A stretch of 17,500 nucleotides of DNA, taken from contig JABUQX010099407.1 of assembly GCA_015478945.1 (NCBI GenBank), positions 1 through 17,500 of the forward strand, written 5' to 3'. A model generated the notes under the pieces. The model ran no database searches and was not told the DNA's origin. It saw nothing but the letters and a program-made list of their open reading frames with translations. Each line of letters opens with the position of its first letter. Position 1 is the first letter of the stretch. Shown in pieces: positions 1-8,757 of the stretch. Source of the stretch: Trachelipus rathkii. Lineage: Eukaryota > Arthropoda > Malacostraca > Isopoda > Trachelipodidae. The translations under genes were made by a program, and so were the position numbers.

Positions 1-120
1 CTATTCCATTCCATTCCATTCCATTCCTCTCTCTCCTCTCATTTGTGTTAGTGTGCTCATGTGTATGTGTGTGTGTTGTGTGTGTGTAATGTGTGTGTGT
101 GTATATATATATATGTGTTT
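1..120. repeat. Compound simple repeat (CCATT, TG, TA)
   Basis: The window opens with about five copies of CCATT, a short CT-rich stretch, then (TG)n from about 44 to 101 with a few interruptions, and a short (TA)n at 102-114. No coding potential is visible. Confidence 0.9.
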
Positions 121-318
121 AATATTCATAACTTTAGCATTAAAATATTAAAACTATCATAAGTTCTCAAAAGTAATGATTAGAAACATTATTTCCTAAA
201 GTTGCAATTTTTTTTATTTAAAATCTAAGAAAGATTTGAAAACTTTCAAATTTCTTTTTTTTTAAATAAAAAGATAAGTTATCCAAAACTTTTAAGCAAA
301 GTATTTAAGCAAAATCTA
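121..318. other. AT-rich spacer with a foldback
   Basis: There is no gene here. The only structure is an AT-rich inverted repeat: the stretch at about 209-241 folds on 244-272, with the core ATTTGAAA facing TTTCAAAT across a two-base loop, then imperfect A/T pairing outward. It could be a relic MITE or just low-complexity sequence. Confidence 0.5.
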
Positions 319-560
<242 letters not shown>

Positions 561-567
561 CCGGTTA

Positions 568-1000
568 AAGAAAATAGTTCAGTATCACATCAAGTCCAAA
601 TCTAAAACTAAAGAAATAAAACTTAGATGTTATTACAAGCCATTGAAACTTTCTTCTATGTTTTCTGAAAGAGCTAGTGGGACTAAGAATGTGAATCATG
701 TGGTATACCAATTTCACTGTAAATAAGGATAGCTGTAATGCCTCTTACATCGGTTATATCATTAATTCTCTCAAACTCAGCGTCTCACAACATAGATACA
801 GGCCCAGTAAGATATTTGAACACTTGAAGAACGAACATGGAACTCCCAAACCCAATCTCGACATTTCTAATTTTGACATCTTACACCGAGCGGGAAATTT
901 CTTTGAATTGAGGCTGGCTGAGTCTCTCTTAATAAAAAAGCACAAGCCGATTATCAATATCAAATACAATGAAATGGAAAATTTTTTGAACATTTTTTAG
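568..1000 (+). pseudogene. Penelope-like element 3' end: GIY-YIG endonuclease, frameshifted
   Basis: This is the C-terminal end of a Penelope-like retroelement ORF. PLEs couple a reverse transcriptase to a C-terminal GIY-YIG endonuclease that nicks target DNA. Frame 568-723 reads a linker rich in Lys, then LRCYYKPLKLSSMFSE and NHVVYQFHC, the usual entry to this domain, where VVY stands for the GIY strand. The reading frame then hits TAA at 724. The rest continues in the +1 frame from about 725 to a TAG at 998-1000, reading DSCNASYIGY, KIFEHLKNEHG and RLAESLLIKKHKPIIN, which carry YIG, the conserved His and the catalytic Glu with the Pro-Ile-Ile-Asn end. One extra base near 720-726 explains the shift. 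The catalytic Arg expected before VSQH is Ser (779-781). The RT domain is absent upstream, where (TAA)n begins instead. I am confident in the family, and the copy is dead. Confidence 0.8.
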
Positions 1001-1141
1001 ATTTAGCTGGATAGATTCTCTCTTTTGATATATTTATTATTTAAGGATCTTAGATTTACGTTAGTAATAAAACTTTAATTTGTTACTTCACATTTATATT
1101 TAAATAATATTTATTTTGTTTCATCAATTGTTAAATTAGTC
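1001..1141. other. PLE 3' untranslated segment
   Basis: This is AT-rich sequence between the GIY-YIG stop codon and the hammerhead-like fold. It contains AATAAA at about 1066. No coding signal is visible. It is interpreted as the 3' UTR or pseudo-LTR start of the PLE only from its position. Confidence 0.4.
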
Positions 1142-1142
1142 T

Positions 1143-1200
1143 TGAACTCGTCTCCGATGATGCCTGAAGTGGCCAGGCGAAATATTAGATTAAAAGTTCA
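1143..1200 (+). ncRNA. Degenerate hammerhead ribozyme-like motif of a PLE
   Basis: The segment has the order expected of a minimal type I hammerhead. Stem I is TGAACT (1143-1148) with AGTTCA (1195-1200). Then comes the core CCGATGA (1154-1160, consensus CTGATGA), stem II GCCT/AGGC (1162-1165 and 1175-1178) with a nine-base loop, and the second core half GAAA (1179-1182). The region between GAAA and the stem I return can form only a very short stem III, as is known for PLE hammerheads. The U4 to C change in the core would be expected to cripple cleavage. Hammerheads in PLE terminal repeats are established; this copy and its likely inactivity are inferred by eye. Confidence 0.6.
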
Positions 1201-1339
1201 GAAAGCGGTGGTTGTTCTATTTTATTCTAGAATAGTCCTGAAAAAAATCAATCATGAAGCGGTTGATACCTTTAGAAAATTGGAAAAGGCTTGTAAATCT
1301 CACATTAAATTAGAAGCTGATATAAAATTTCTAAAATAA
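1193..1339 (+). pseudogene. Probable N-terminal start of a second, tandem PLE copy
   Basis: Directly after the hammerhead an open frame reads VLKKINHEAVDTFRKLEKAC and then HIKLEADIKFLK before stopping at TAA 1337-1339, where (TAA)n begins. The Lys/Glu-rich pattern ending in IKFLK resembles the N-terminal region of Penelope-like polyproteins as I remember them. It is not a catalytic domain, so the call rests partly on position: a PLE tail, then a ribozyme, then a PLE head is the known head-to-tail arrangement of these elements. The frame is open upstream to 1142 and no start codon can be chosen. If the family call is wrong, this is an unassigned short ORF. Confidence 0.5.
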
Positions 1340-1395
1340 TAATAATAATAATAATAATGATAATAATAAATTAATAATAATATTAATAATTTTAC
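1334..1395. repeat. (TAA)n microsatellite, imperfect
   Basis: Imperfect TAA repeats cut off the preceding PLE frame and run to within about 15 bases of the splice acceptor at 1405-1406. Confidence 0.9.
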
Positions 1396-1406
1396 TATTA
1401 TTTCAG

Positions 1407-1731
1407 TTCGTTCATTCAAAGGAAGTATATTAACCTTGTACGATGCATCCCCAAGAACGGCAGGATCGTACATCTGCGTCGCTTCAAATGGTCATCCCCC
1501 TTCAGTAAGCAGAGTCCTCAGGCTGAGGGTCATCCACGCTCCTGTAGTAGAGTTCGTATCTGCTGACAAGCATATTTGGATGAGAAAGGGTGACACGGTT
1601 AATTTGTCTTGTCGATACGCAGCGTATCCAATGCCACAGGTTGTCTTTCACAGGGAAAACTATTTTGGCTTCCAAAATTTATCAGTTAATCATTTTGAGA
1701 TCAAGAGAGTCATGCAGCAGTTTCCTTACAC
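1407..1731 (+). CDS. Exon of an immunoglobulin-superfamily cell-surface protein (lachesin/DIP/IgLON-like)
   Basis: This is an internal exon. It follows a pyrimidine-rich TTTACTATTATTTCAG acceptor and ends at a GTATGT donor (1732-1737); a second, weaker GT lies at 1749. The frame is open throughout, starting with two bases of a split codon. It encodes the end of one Ig domain, with F-strand DASPRTAGSYICVASNG (Tyr-x-Cys), PPSVSR and G-strand LRLRV. A linker HAPVVEF follows, then the start of the next Ig domain: GDTVNLSCRYAAYPMPQVVF with the B-strand Cys. The ASNG-PPSVS phrase and the VxxAPVV linker are typical of neuronal IgSF proteins such as lachesin, DIPs and IgLONs, which are secreted or membrane-anchored adhesion molecules. 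The C-strand Trp appears to be replaced by Val/Phe. No other exon of the gene is visible, so the gene name cannot be given. Confidence 0.82.
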
Positions 1732-1777
1732 GTATGTATTCCATAGAGGTAGTGGGAGATATGCTAGTATTTGTATG

Positions 1778-1911
<134 letters not shown>

Positions 1912-2110
1912 TAATTGTGGAGTCAAGCCTAGTCTTATTATCGAATGCTTTATTAAAACTATAAACATTTAATGGGCAAAAATGGTATCAACAAATTATA
2001 TGAATTTTTTTAATTGGTTTTCCTGCATTTTATGTCTATAGTTTCAATAATAATTAAAAAAAATAACGCTTTGAAAATTTTAACCTGCTAATGAAATTAG
2101 GCTTTATTCG
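1912..2110. other. AT-rich intronic sequence, nothing recognised
   Basis: No open frame, RNA or repeat family could be recognised here. Confidence 0.5.
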
Positions 2111-2344
2111 TTCGTTTAGGGATAACACTATCGATGTTTTTTCCGATTATTGCTATATCGATATCATTATTATTTTTTACGATAATCGATAATATTTTAC
2201 GATTATTATCAGCTATTCGATTGTTTAGACAAAATGTGCGTAAATAAATTAAAAAATATTAAATAATTTTGCAAGGCGAATTTTTTTTACGTGCGAAACA
2301 ATAAAACAAATAAAAACAATTAATATATAATAACTCTACGAAAT

Positions 2345-2364
2345 TTATAATATATATATATACT

Positions 2365-2407
<43 letters not shown>

Positions 2408-2480
2408 TATATATATATATATCTTATATATATATATATGCTAACTATATATATATGCTATATATAGCATATATATATAG
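2345..2480. repeat. (TA)n array with AGCATATATGCT-type interruptions
   Basis: TA dinucleotides are interrupted by GCTAAC, ATGCTA and TAGCAT. The interruptions are partly palindromic. Confidence 0.9.
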
Positions 2481-2505
2481 CTGATGCCTGCTTTTTGCGT
2501 CAAAA

Positions 2506-2695
2506 ACGATCCATCTAGGTTGGGATTTGGAATTTGTCGACAAATTCCATATGGGTTAGAGTCTCAGTTTAATTCCAGTTTTGCTTGATGGCTTTGTTAA
2601 GTATGCATATAGTAAATCTTATAGTCCTTAACAAATCTTATGCTCATAACCTGAACTAGGAGGATCTAAATCGAGACATAACCTATATGGATCGT
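2506..2695. repeat. Inverted repeat pair enclosing a 22-bp palindrome
   Basis: ACGATCCATCTAGGTT (2506-2521) is matched in inverted orientation by 2680-2695 with one mismatch. Just inside the left arm, 2528-2549 is a perfect palindrome centred on GTCGAC. A shorter pair, TTTGTTAAG and CTTAACAAA, lies within. No coding frame accompanies it. Confidence 0.75.
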
Positions 2696-2773
2696 CGGCT
2701 CACCATAATTAAAGCTATAGTGAAAAGCTCACAACGCATTATATATCTATCCTCTCTTCCAAACTGTCTCTCT

Positions 2774-2776
<3 letters not shown>

Positions 2777-2863
<87 letters not shown>

Positions 2864-2921
2864 ACCAAATATATATTTATATATATATATATAAACATAT
2901 ATAGTCATATATATTTTCTCA

Positions 2922-2962
<41 letters not shown>
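2777..2962. repeat. (TA)n arrays
   Basis: A pure (TA)n of about 42 units covers 2777-2860, followed by interrupted arrays (CTCACC, AAAC, TTTTCTCACTC) up to 2960. Confidence 0.95.
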
Positions 2963-3310
2963 TTGTTATTATATTATTAGTAATTTTTTTATATCTTGCA
3001 TAAAGATTTTTACAAATTTTAGTTGATTTTATATTATAAAGTGATTAAATACATTTTGAAAAATCGATATCGTTGATAATCGTGAAAAAAATCGACAATC
3101 TGAAACAAATTTCGAAGGTGTTTCTTCATCCCTACACGAATGGAATGATCATAATTGTTATTATTTTTTATATTTTCATTAAAATTATAAACTTAAAATG
3201 TTTGAAAATCAATAAAAAACCCTTCAATTAATTTGTTGATCCTATTTTGTACATTAAATATTTAGAGCTTTTAGTACAGTATTGCACGTTAATAAATCCA
3301 ACCACAATTA
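2963..3310. other. AT-rich spacer and right end of the hAT-like candidate
   Basis: Bases up to 3140 belong to the transposon candidate. The remainder is AT-rich with no recognisable gene. Confidence 0.5.
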
Positions 3311-3569
3311 TATATATATATAATACATATACATATAATATAATAATATATAATAATAATAATAATAATAATAATTATTATGATAATGATGCTAGCAAAG
3401 TAGAATTGAATTATATATTCCATATTATCTGACTCGAGGTTTATATATATATATATATATATATATCTTTCTTTATATATATATATGTATATGTACTGTA
3501 TATATGTATGTATATGTATGTATATATATGCATATGTCTGTCATATGTTTGAGGATGTGTATGTATGTA

Positions 3570-3628
<59 letters not shown>
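3311..3628. repeat. TA, TAA and TATG simple-repeat cluster
   Basis: Short (TA)n and (TAA)n at 3311-3375, (TA)n at 3442-3486, TATG/TATA mixtures at 3487-3570 and a pure (TA)n at about 3576-3627, with a 60-base non-repetitive patch at 3376-3441. Confidence 0.95.
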
Positions 3629-3629
<1 letters not shown>

Positions 3630-3921
3630 CCCAGCAGGGGGTATTGATTCTTATTATAGTGTTATTCTCTTGGTATACAACCTAGGGCATGGCATAGTTA
3701 TAAGAACCATAACTAGGGGGGGGGCTTTGTGCATCCCTCCAGCCCCAGCACTAGCATGTGTATGTGTATGCTGGTGCACATACGGGGACACTAGTATGTG
3801 CTTTTGTCATATATGTAAATTTTTAATCTTCTTCCTCTCAACTCATTTCTCGAATTTACTGTCTGTATCTTTCAATCCTCTTCCTCCATTACAGTTTCTA
3901 TCTTTTTTTTCAGAGAGGTAG

Positions 3922-6454
3922 ATGAACGCCGATGCTCCCACCCCTTCATTATGCTTATGGGAGGGGCACTTCGCCTCGTCTGTGCTGAAGGAGTGTGAAC
4001 CGCATCACACGTTCGTGATTCGGTGCATACGACTTAGCACCAGGTTTCTGTCTTTTTTCCTGATCCCCCTGAAATATCTATAATAAGAGACTCTCGGCCG
4101 CTTAGCGCGGTCCTCCGGGCACAAACCTCATAGGGCTTGACACCCATCAGGAGGATTCCTTTAATTAAATATACCATGCAAAATCTTAATTCGCCTTAGA
4201 CTTTTTTGGATTTAGTGATTACTGAGGAAGCACCGATTAAAAGACTTACTCTTCTAAATTGCACTTTGAATGTTGATGCAGTGATTCCCTTCACTTCACC
4301 TGGAAGGTCTCTGCTTAACCCTAGCACGTCCTCGACATCCCATGTGCTCAAACGGTTGGGGCAACCCATAAAAAGGTGCTTCTCGTCCTAGTCGTTCTCA
4401 TTTGTTTGCTCCATATGCTGCTCCCCTTCCAGGCCTGTTAACTGACACATCATTCCCAAAATATTACTTATTGCAATCCACTGCCTCCAAAGCTCTTACT
4501 GAGCAAAGAGCCATTATTCTTAGCGATGCACTTTAAAAAGCTTTAATAGTTGAAGAAATGGGTCCCTTCACGTTCAAGTTACTACCCGGAATCAAAGTTC
4601 CAATCTTGTCATCCTTAACGTCTCTCGGAAATATCTCTCTTATTTCCACACTCCTGATGAAATAAGAAACACATTCAAAGGCATTATTTATTCTTTAGAA
4701 CAGAAAAACGATGAATCTCCAACAGAAAAAATTTCAAGTTACAAATGTTTACAGATTTCTCCCTAGTCGGGACTCGCCTGATACCCCAAATACTCGTTTA
4801 ATGCTGATCTTAGTACCATTTTTCTCCCTTCAAATTTGAAAATAAGGTTTACAAATTACAGTGTTCGTACGTTTATTCCATGATCCCAGACGTTACTTTA
4901 AAGGCCAGCGGTTTGGTCATACCCGAAAATAATGAAGTGGACTGCATGACATATGCTGAGTTTTGGGAAAATATTTCACATTTCTTGTGAAAACACACCA
5001 CACTGCAAAAACTGTGGAGGACTCCTCAGTTCCTCTTTCTTAAAATGCCTGTCTTACCTGTTTAAACAGGAGGTTTTGAAGTTATGCACCATACAAAAAA
5101 TGAGCAGGAGTGATGTCATACACCAGCTCAAAGACAAATATTCCACAACAAAGGCAATAATATGCTACAAATGCAGCAGCCCCCCTGCCTCCCCGTGTTA
5201 ATCAACCGACACAACTCCATTCCAGTAAAACTCTTTCCCCCAAATTCTAGCGAAACTCAGGCAGTTATTGTAACCTACCCACCTTCATTTTCTGTATTAT
5301 TGACTTTTTAAATAGTCCAAAAGCAACCCTTGAACCAATCTTCTGTTCAAAACGCCATCAACAACCCTACTCCGAGTACCAGTTTTTAACTAACCAGCAA
5401 TGAAACTAAGCTGGCTTATCCACTAAAACACTTGGTGAGCATTCCCTGCCAAGACACTCTGTCCCACACTCTCCCGATGAGTTCGCCAAACTCACGTAAG
5501 TGGCCTGCGTCTATATTCCCTAATCTGTCTCCCACCATTACTCAAATTTCTGAAAAATATGTTCCTAAACAGAAACAAAAGATTAAGCATCACACTAAAG
5601 ATTATTCGCAAAAATACAAAATATCCATATTTATAAACTAGGACACACCAACCCCAGATGTAAAAAAGGCATCTCAGAAGAGACCTCGCTATAAGTCTAT
5701 TCCTGAGATGAAAGCAATGACATCAATAGATTGTACCCAAGCAACCACAGCTGTTGAACAACCCACCAGTCAACTCTTTGATAGCTTGGAAGATTATTCC
5801 ACCTCTTCTGAATCCTCCTATAACTCTTCTACCGAATTTCCTCTCTCAGCACTCCTTAAATGATATTATGCCTTAGCTGATGAAATGAATTATAGTCCCC
5901 AAAAAGAGCTTGAAGTTACGACTCACTATCTTTCTAATGCTCCCTGCGCTTCTGAGAGAGGTGAAAGGAAACCGTTCAACGCAAACACCGCAAACTCTCC
6001 AAGCCTTCTGGATCTGTTGGATGCCTAAAATTGGACCAGAACTCCTATCTTAACCAAAATTCCCTAGTCTCCCAAAATTATTCGCCTGGTGGTTTACTGA
6101 CAGTCTCCAGTGTTAGACTTTGTCAATCCAACAGATCCTATATCGGAAACCAATATCGCAACTCCAACACCCTCTCAAAAAAATGACACGTCAGGTGACA
6201 CCTTCCTCCACCCATTTCCATGGAAACAGCCCCATATTTAGCACATTTCTGAATCTGCTTGCTTGGCAAATACTGATATCGTTCCTTTTCCTAAACATGA
6301 GCACCTTGTTGCTCTTCTAACAACCAACCAACTTCACATAATAACATAGACTTGGTTGAACTCAACTTACTTTGTATTCATAGCAAAGTCCCTCCACCAA
6401 ATATACAGAAAACCCTCCAAAACAGGTGGTACAAACCAAATCTATGTTGTATGA
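3922..6454 (+). pseudogene. LINE ORF1 (gag-like, zinc-knuckle protein), degenerate
   Basis: ORF1 of I-type LINEs encodes an RNA-binding protein that packages the transcript. A plausible start is ATG 3922, reading MNADAPTPSLCLWEGHFASS then FVIRC and STRFLSFFLI, like an RRM-type fold. Further pieces are PIKRLTLLNCTLN (from 4206), NVSRKYLSYFHTPDEIRNTF (near 4620), and FLPSNLKIRFTNYSVRTFIP just before a knuckle region. There KGQRFGHT (about 4900) and ISCENTPHCKNCGG (4980-5030) preserve the CQRFGHT and CxxC spacing, but several Cys/His are lost. Segment 5642-6454 stays mostly in one frame, is Ser/Thr/Pro-rich, and has stops at 5861, 6026 and 6347. The C-terminal limit is uncertain. Multiple stops and frame changes show a dead copy. 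Confidence 0.7.
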
Positions 6455-6555
6455 CTACTCCTTAACATCAGGATTTATTGCTCCTCCTCGTTGGGACCCG
6501 CGTCTCATCCTTTTCTACCCATCTGCACCCACCTTCAACATTACACCAAGCCACA

Positions 6556-6701
6556 TTTTTTTTAATTAAAAGTTCACACCTCACGGGCATAGCCCTATTC
6601 AAGGAGGGGAACTTTCTAGGTAATTTCTACCTAGGATCCGAACTAGGATTCGAACACGCGACCTTGCCATGCGACTCCGTCGCTCTACCATTTGAGCCAC
6701 A
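6556..6701 (-). mobile_element. tRNA-derived SINE nested in the LINE
   Basis: Read on the minus strand, the head has an A box TGGCTCAAATGG (plus 6689-6700) with a perfect D-stem GCTC/GAGC. About 44 bases on is a B box GTTCGAATCC (plus 6646-6655), the spacing of a tRNA. The anticodon and T stems do not pair, so it is not a working tRNA. The body contains a 7-bp hairpin CTAGGTA/TACCTAG (6616-6634) and ends in an A-rich tail (T-run at plus 6556-6563). AGCCACA occurs at 6549-6555 and 6695-6701 and might be a target duplication, although the right copy overlaps the A box. tRNA-derived SINEs are abundant in cephalopods. Confidence 0.7.
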
Positions 6702-6746
6702 GTTGTCTCAAAAATATCATCCCTATAATATTCAAAGCAACGTAGA

Positions 6747-8060
6747 ATGGCCACCTTCCTGCAATTTAATTATCGTGGCTACTGCCCTAATTTTGAAAAC
6801 TTCTTCAACTAATAAACATATGTACACCAAAGTGCATTTGTTTGCAGGAACTTTAACTATGTTATCGCGACCTCTTCCAGCATTCGGAATATAAATCGCT
6901 TCTAACCTCTATATAAAGAGGTAACAATGATAGGGGAGGTGCAGGAATACTCATTCATAAATCTGTCCCTTATTCTCCCTATTCATAAATCTGTCCTCTA
7001 TTCTTTAAACTAGACCTCATGCAGTGGCAGCACAAATTCATCAGTTCACTGACCTCACTGTCTGCTCGATCTACTTGGCTCCGAGTTGTGAGTTTACTAA
7101 GGCCAACTTAGCTGATCTTTTTAGCAGCTTCCCACTTCGGTTGTTATACTGGGAGACTTCAATCTTCGCCACCCCTTATTTAAGTCTAAGATCATTGTTG
7201 ATCTCCTAACACCCTTTTCCCTGGGATACCTTAGCACAGGGTTCGATACATATGAGCGTTTAGATGCACAATCTTCTTTCTGTATAAATATTTCATTTTT
7301 CTCCCATTCTTTTATGGACTGCTTTACTTGGTACGGCTTTGATTATTTATACGGCAGTGACCATGATCAAATAGCCTTAAATGTACTTGCACCGAGCCTA
7401 ATGTTAAAATCCAATTCCAGCTGGCGTTATGACCGAGCGGAGGGGGCTCTTTTTTTATCAGTCCACAGCTATCCCACGTTCTTGCTTCAATAGGCGATTT
7501 CCGACTATTGATAATCTCTTTAACTTCTTCCAACAAGTTATCATCACAGCAGCGAAAGCTTGCATTCCGCGATCTTCCGCGGGTAGACGTTCAGCAACCC
7601 CTTGGTGGTCCCAAGGGTGTGCATAAGTTAACTGGGAGAAGAAAAAACTCTACAGGAAATACAAAAGGACCCGCACTACACCAAACTTGATTATTTTTAA
7701 AACAGCTGAGGCCAGATCTCGTCGAATTAATTCCCAAACACATAAACAATACTTTCGAACTTATATTTCGACTGTCAACTCTACAATTCCCATTTCTTTA
7801 GTGTGGAAAGTTGCACAGAAAATATCTCTCCCTCCAACAACTCTTAACCCATAGTTCTTCGTTATGGGCCTGATATAACTGATACAATCCCTGCTCCCGC
7901 AGCTGTTGCAGATGCATTTGGTTATAGCTTTCCTAGCCACTCGAGCACTTCCCATTATCCTGAAGCATTTCAAAAGCTGAAAATTAACACCGTACTGCAA
8001 GACTTTTCAACAGGAAAAGGACAATATCATACTTATTACCGTCCTTTTGCACTTGCAGGG
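6747..8060 (+). pseudogene. LINE ORF2 N-terminal part: apurinic-type endonuclease and linker
   Basis: ORF2 probably starts at ATG 6747, reading MATFLQFNYRGYCPNFENFF, the usual Asn-rich endonuclease start. Later pieces are GAGILIHKSVPYSP (near 6940) and FTDLTVCSIYLAPSCEF (7024-7100, +1 frame). After a frameshift near 7130 comes VVILGDFNLRHPLF, with the metal and catalytic GDFN at 7152-7163, then GSDHDQIAL, with SDH at 7356-7364. These are hallmark motifs of the endonuclease that nicks target DNA for target-primed reverse transcription. The linker follows: RSCFNRRFPTIDNLFNFF, ATPWWSQGC, KKKLYRKYKRT and YFRTYISTVN up to about 7850, then SHSSTSHYPEAFQKLK up to a TAA at 8061. At least four frame changes or stops break it. 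Confidence 0.8.
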
Positions 8061-8063
8061 TAA

Positions 8064-8430
8064 CAAATTGCACTGACTGATCCAAACTTTTCCAATACCC
8101 TCCCCATCATGCTTCAATTTTTTATGGCAGAATTAATGGCTATATTTATTGCTCTCCCTCAAATTTTATTCCTTAACCAAGACCACTCTTTTGTCATTTA
8201 TTCAGATTCACTCAGGTTCCTATTCTCAAAGCACAATGGTATCCGCTGTGCAACAATTTCTTCAGCTGCTCTACTCTCGCCAGAAACAAATTACCCTGGG
8301 TTGAACAACCTCTCACGTAGGAGTAACTGGCAACAAAATAGCTGACAGAGAGGCCAGAATGGCCGCCTCCTCTTACCAGAGCTGTTTTAGGTACCTCCTT
8401 GATGCCATCCCACATGGTCGCCTTTCATCA
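8064..8430 (+). pseudogene. LINE RNase H domain, frameshifted
   Basis: RNase H in I-type LINEs degrades the RNA strand of the RNA:DNA hybrid. The sequence reads MAELMAIFIALPQILF with the catalytic Glu of the AEL motif, then DHSFVIYSDSLRF with the catalytic Asp of YSDS (8094-8215). A frame change occurs near 8240. In the new frame VQQFLQLLYSRQKQITLG is followed by TGA, where Trp is usual, and then TSHVGVTGNKIADREARMAA, the SHVGxxGNxxAD signature with the His and final Asp (8311-8370). It directly follows the linker that normally precedes RT, so the RT domain has been lost between the two. Confidence 0.8.
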
Positions 8431-8559
8431 ATTAATTATTATCCTGCTATCCGACAAGGCTTCAGGTCTTACTGACAGGAGTGCTGGGCGAGTGATCAGG
8501 GAGGGGCGAATCTTACAAATATAAAGCTGAACATTGGTAAGTGATCTTCCTCTCGCCGA

Positions 8560-8757
8560 CGAAAGCGCTTGAACGTGATGATACTTGCACGCCTCCGCGT
8601 TGGAAACACCAATATCACTCACAGTCACTATATGTCACGGGACCCTCCTCCAATCTGCAAATTTTGCCGTCGTCATACCCCGCAATCTGTTCACCATATC
8701 TTCATTGATTGTCTTCAACTGGACCGGATTCGCCGCCGTTATTTTTCAACTCTATGA
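8560..8757 (+). pseudogene. LINE ORF2 C-terminal Cys/His finger
   Basis: The frame reads ARLRVGNTNITHSHYMS, PPPICKFCRRHTPQSVHHIF and DRIRRRYFSTL, ending at TGA 8755-8757. The LRxGxTxxTHxxxM phrase followed by CxxC, HH and a later Cys is the usual C-terminal end of RNase H-bearing LINE polyproteins and marks the 3' end of ORF2. Confidence 0.8.

Larger units (their letters stand above)
2111..3140. mobile_element. Candidate hAT-like non-autonomous DNA transposon
   Basis: The left end TTCGTTTAGGGAT (2111-2123) matches the reverse complement of the right end (3128-3140) at 12 of 13 bases. Both subterminal zones are rich in CGAT/ATCG motifs, including GATAATCG and CGATAT, a composition seen at the ends of many hAT elements whose termini read near AGGG. 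No transposase frame lies inside; the middle is (TA)n arrays plus about 300 bases of unique sequence. I could not find an 8-bp target-site duplication at the ends, so the precise ends and the superfamily remain uncertain. Confidence 0.45.

Noticed and set aside
754..993. 79-codon minus-strand frame opposite the GIY-YIG tail
   Set aside because: It is the antisense shadow of the PLE coding sequence and shows no motif.
2683..2980. Open frames reading poly Ile-Tyr across (TA)n (also at 9016-9658, 9884-10126, 11122-11602, 14375-14638, 15271-15681 and 16242-17384)
   Set aside because: They are the two-frame translation of TA dinucleotides, which contain no stop codon, so their openness carries no coding information.
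3904..3924. A splice acceptor (T-run then CAG) before ATG 3922, implying a host exon
   Set aside because: The downstream frame fits LINE ORF1 better, and no host-like exon with a donor follows.
6640..6710. A functional tRNA gene on the minus strand
   Set aside because: A and B boxes and the D-stem are present, but the anticodon and T stems do not pair and the sequence runs into an A-tailed body, so it is a SINE head.
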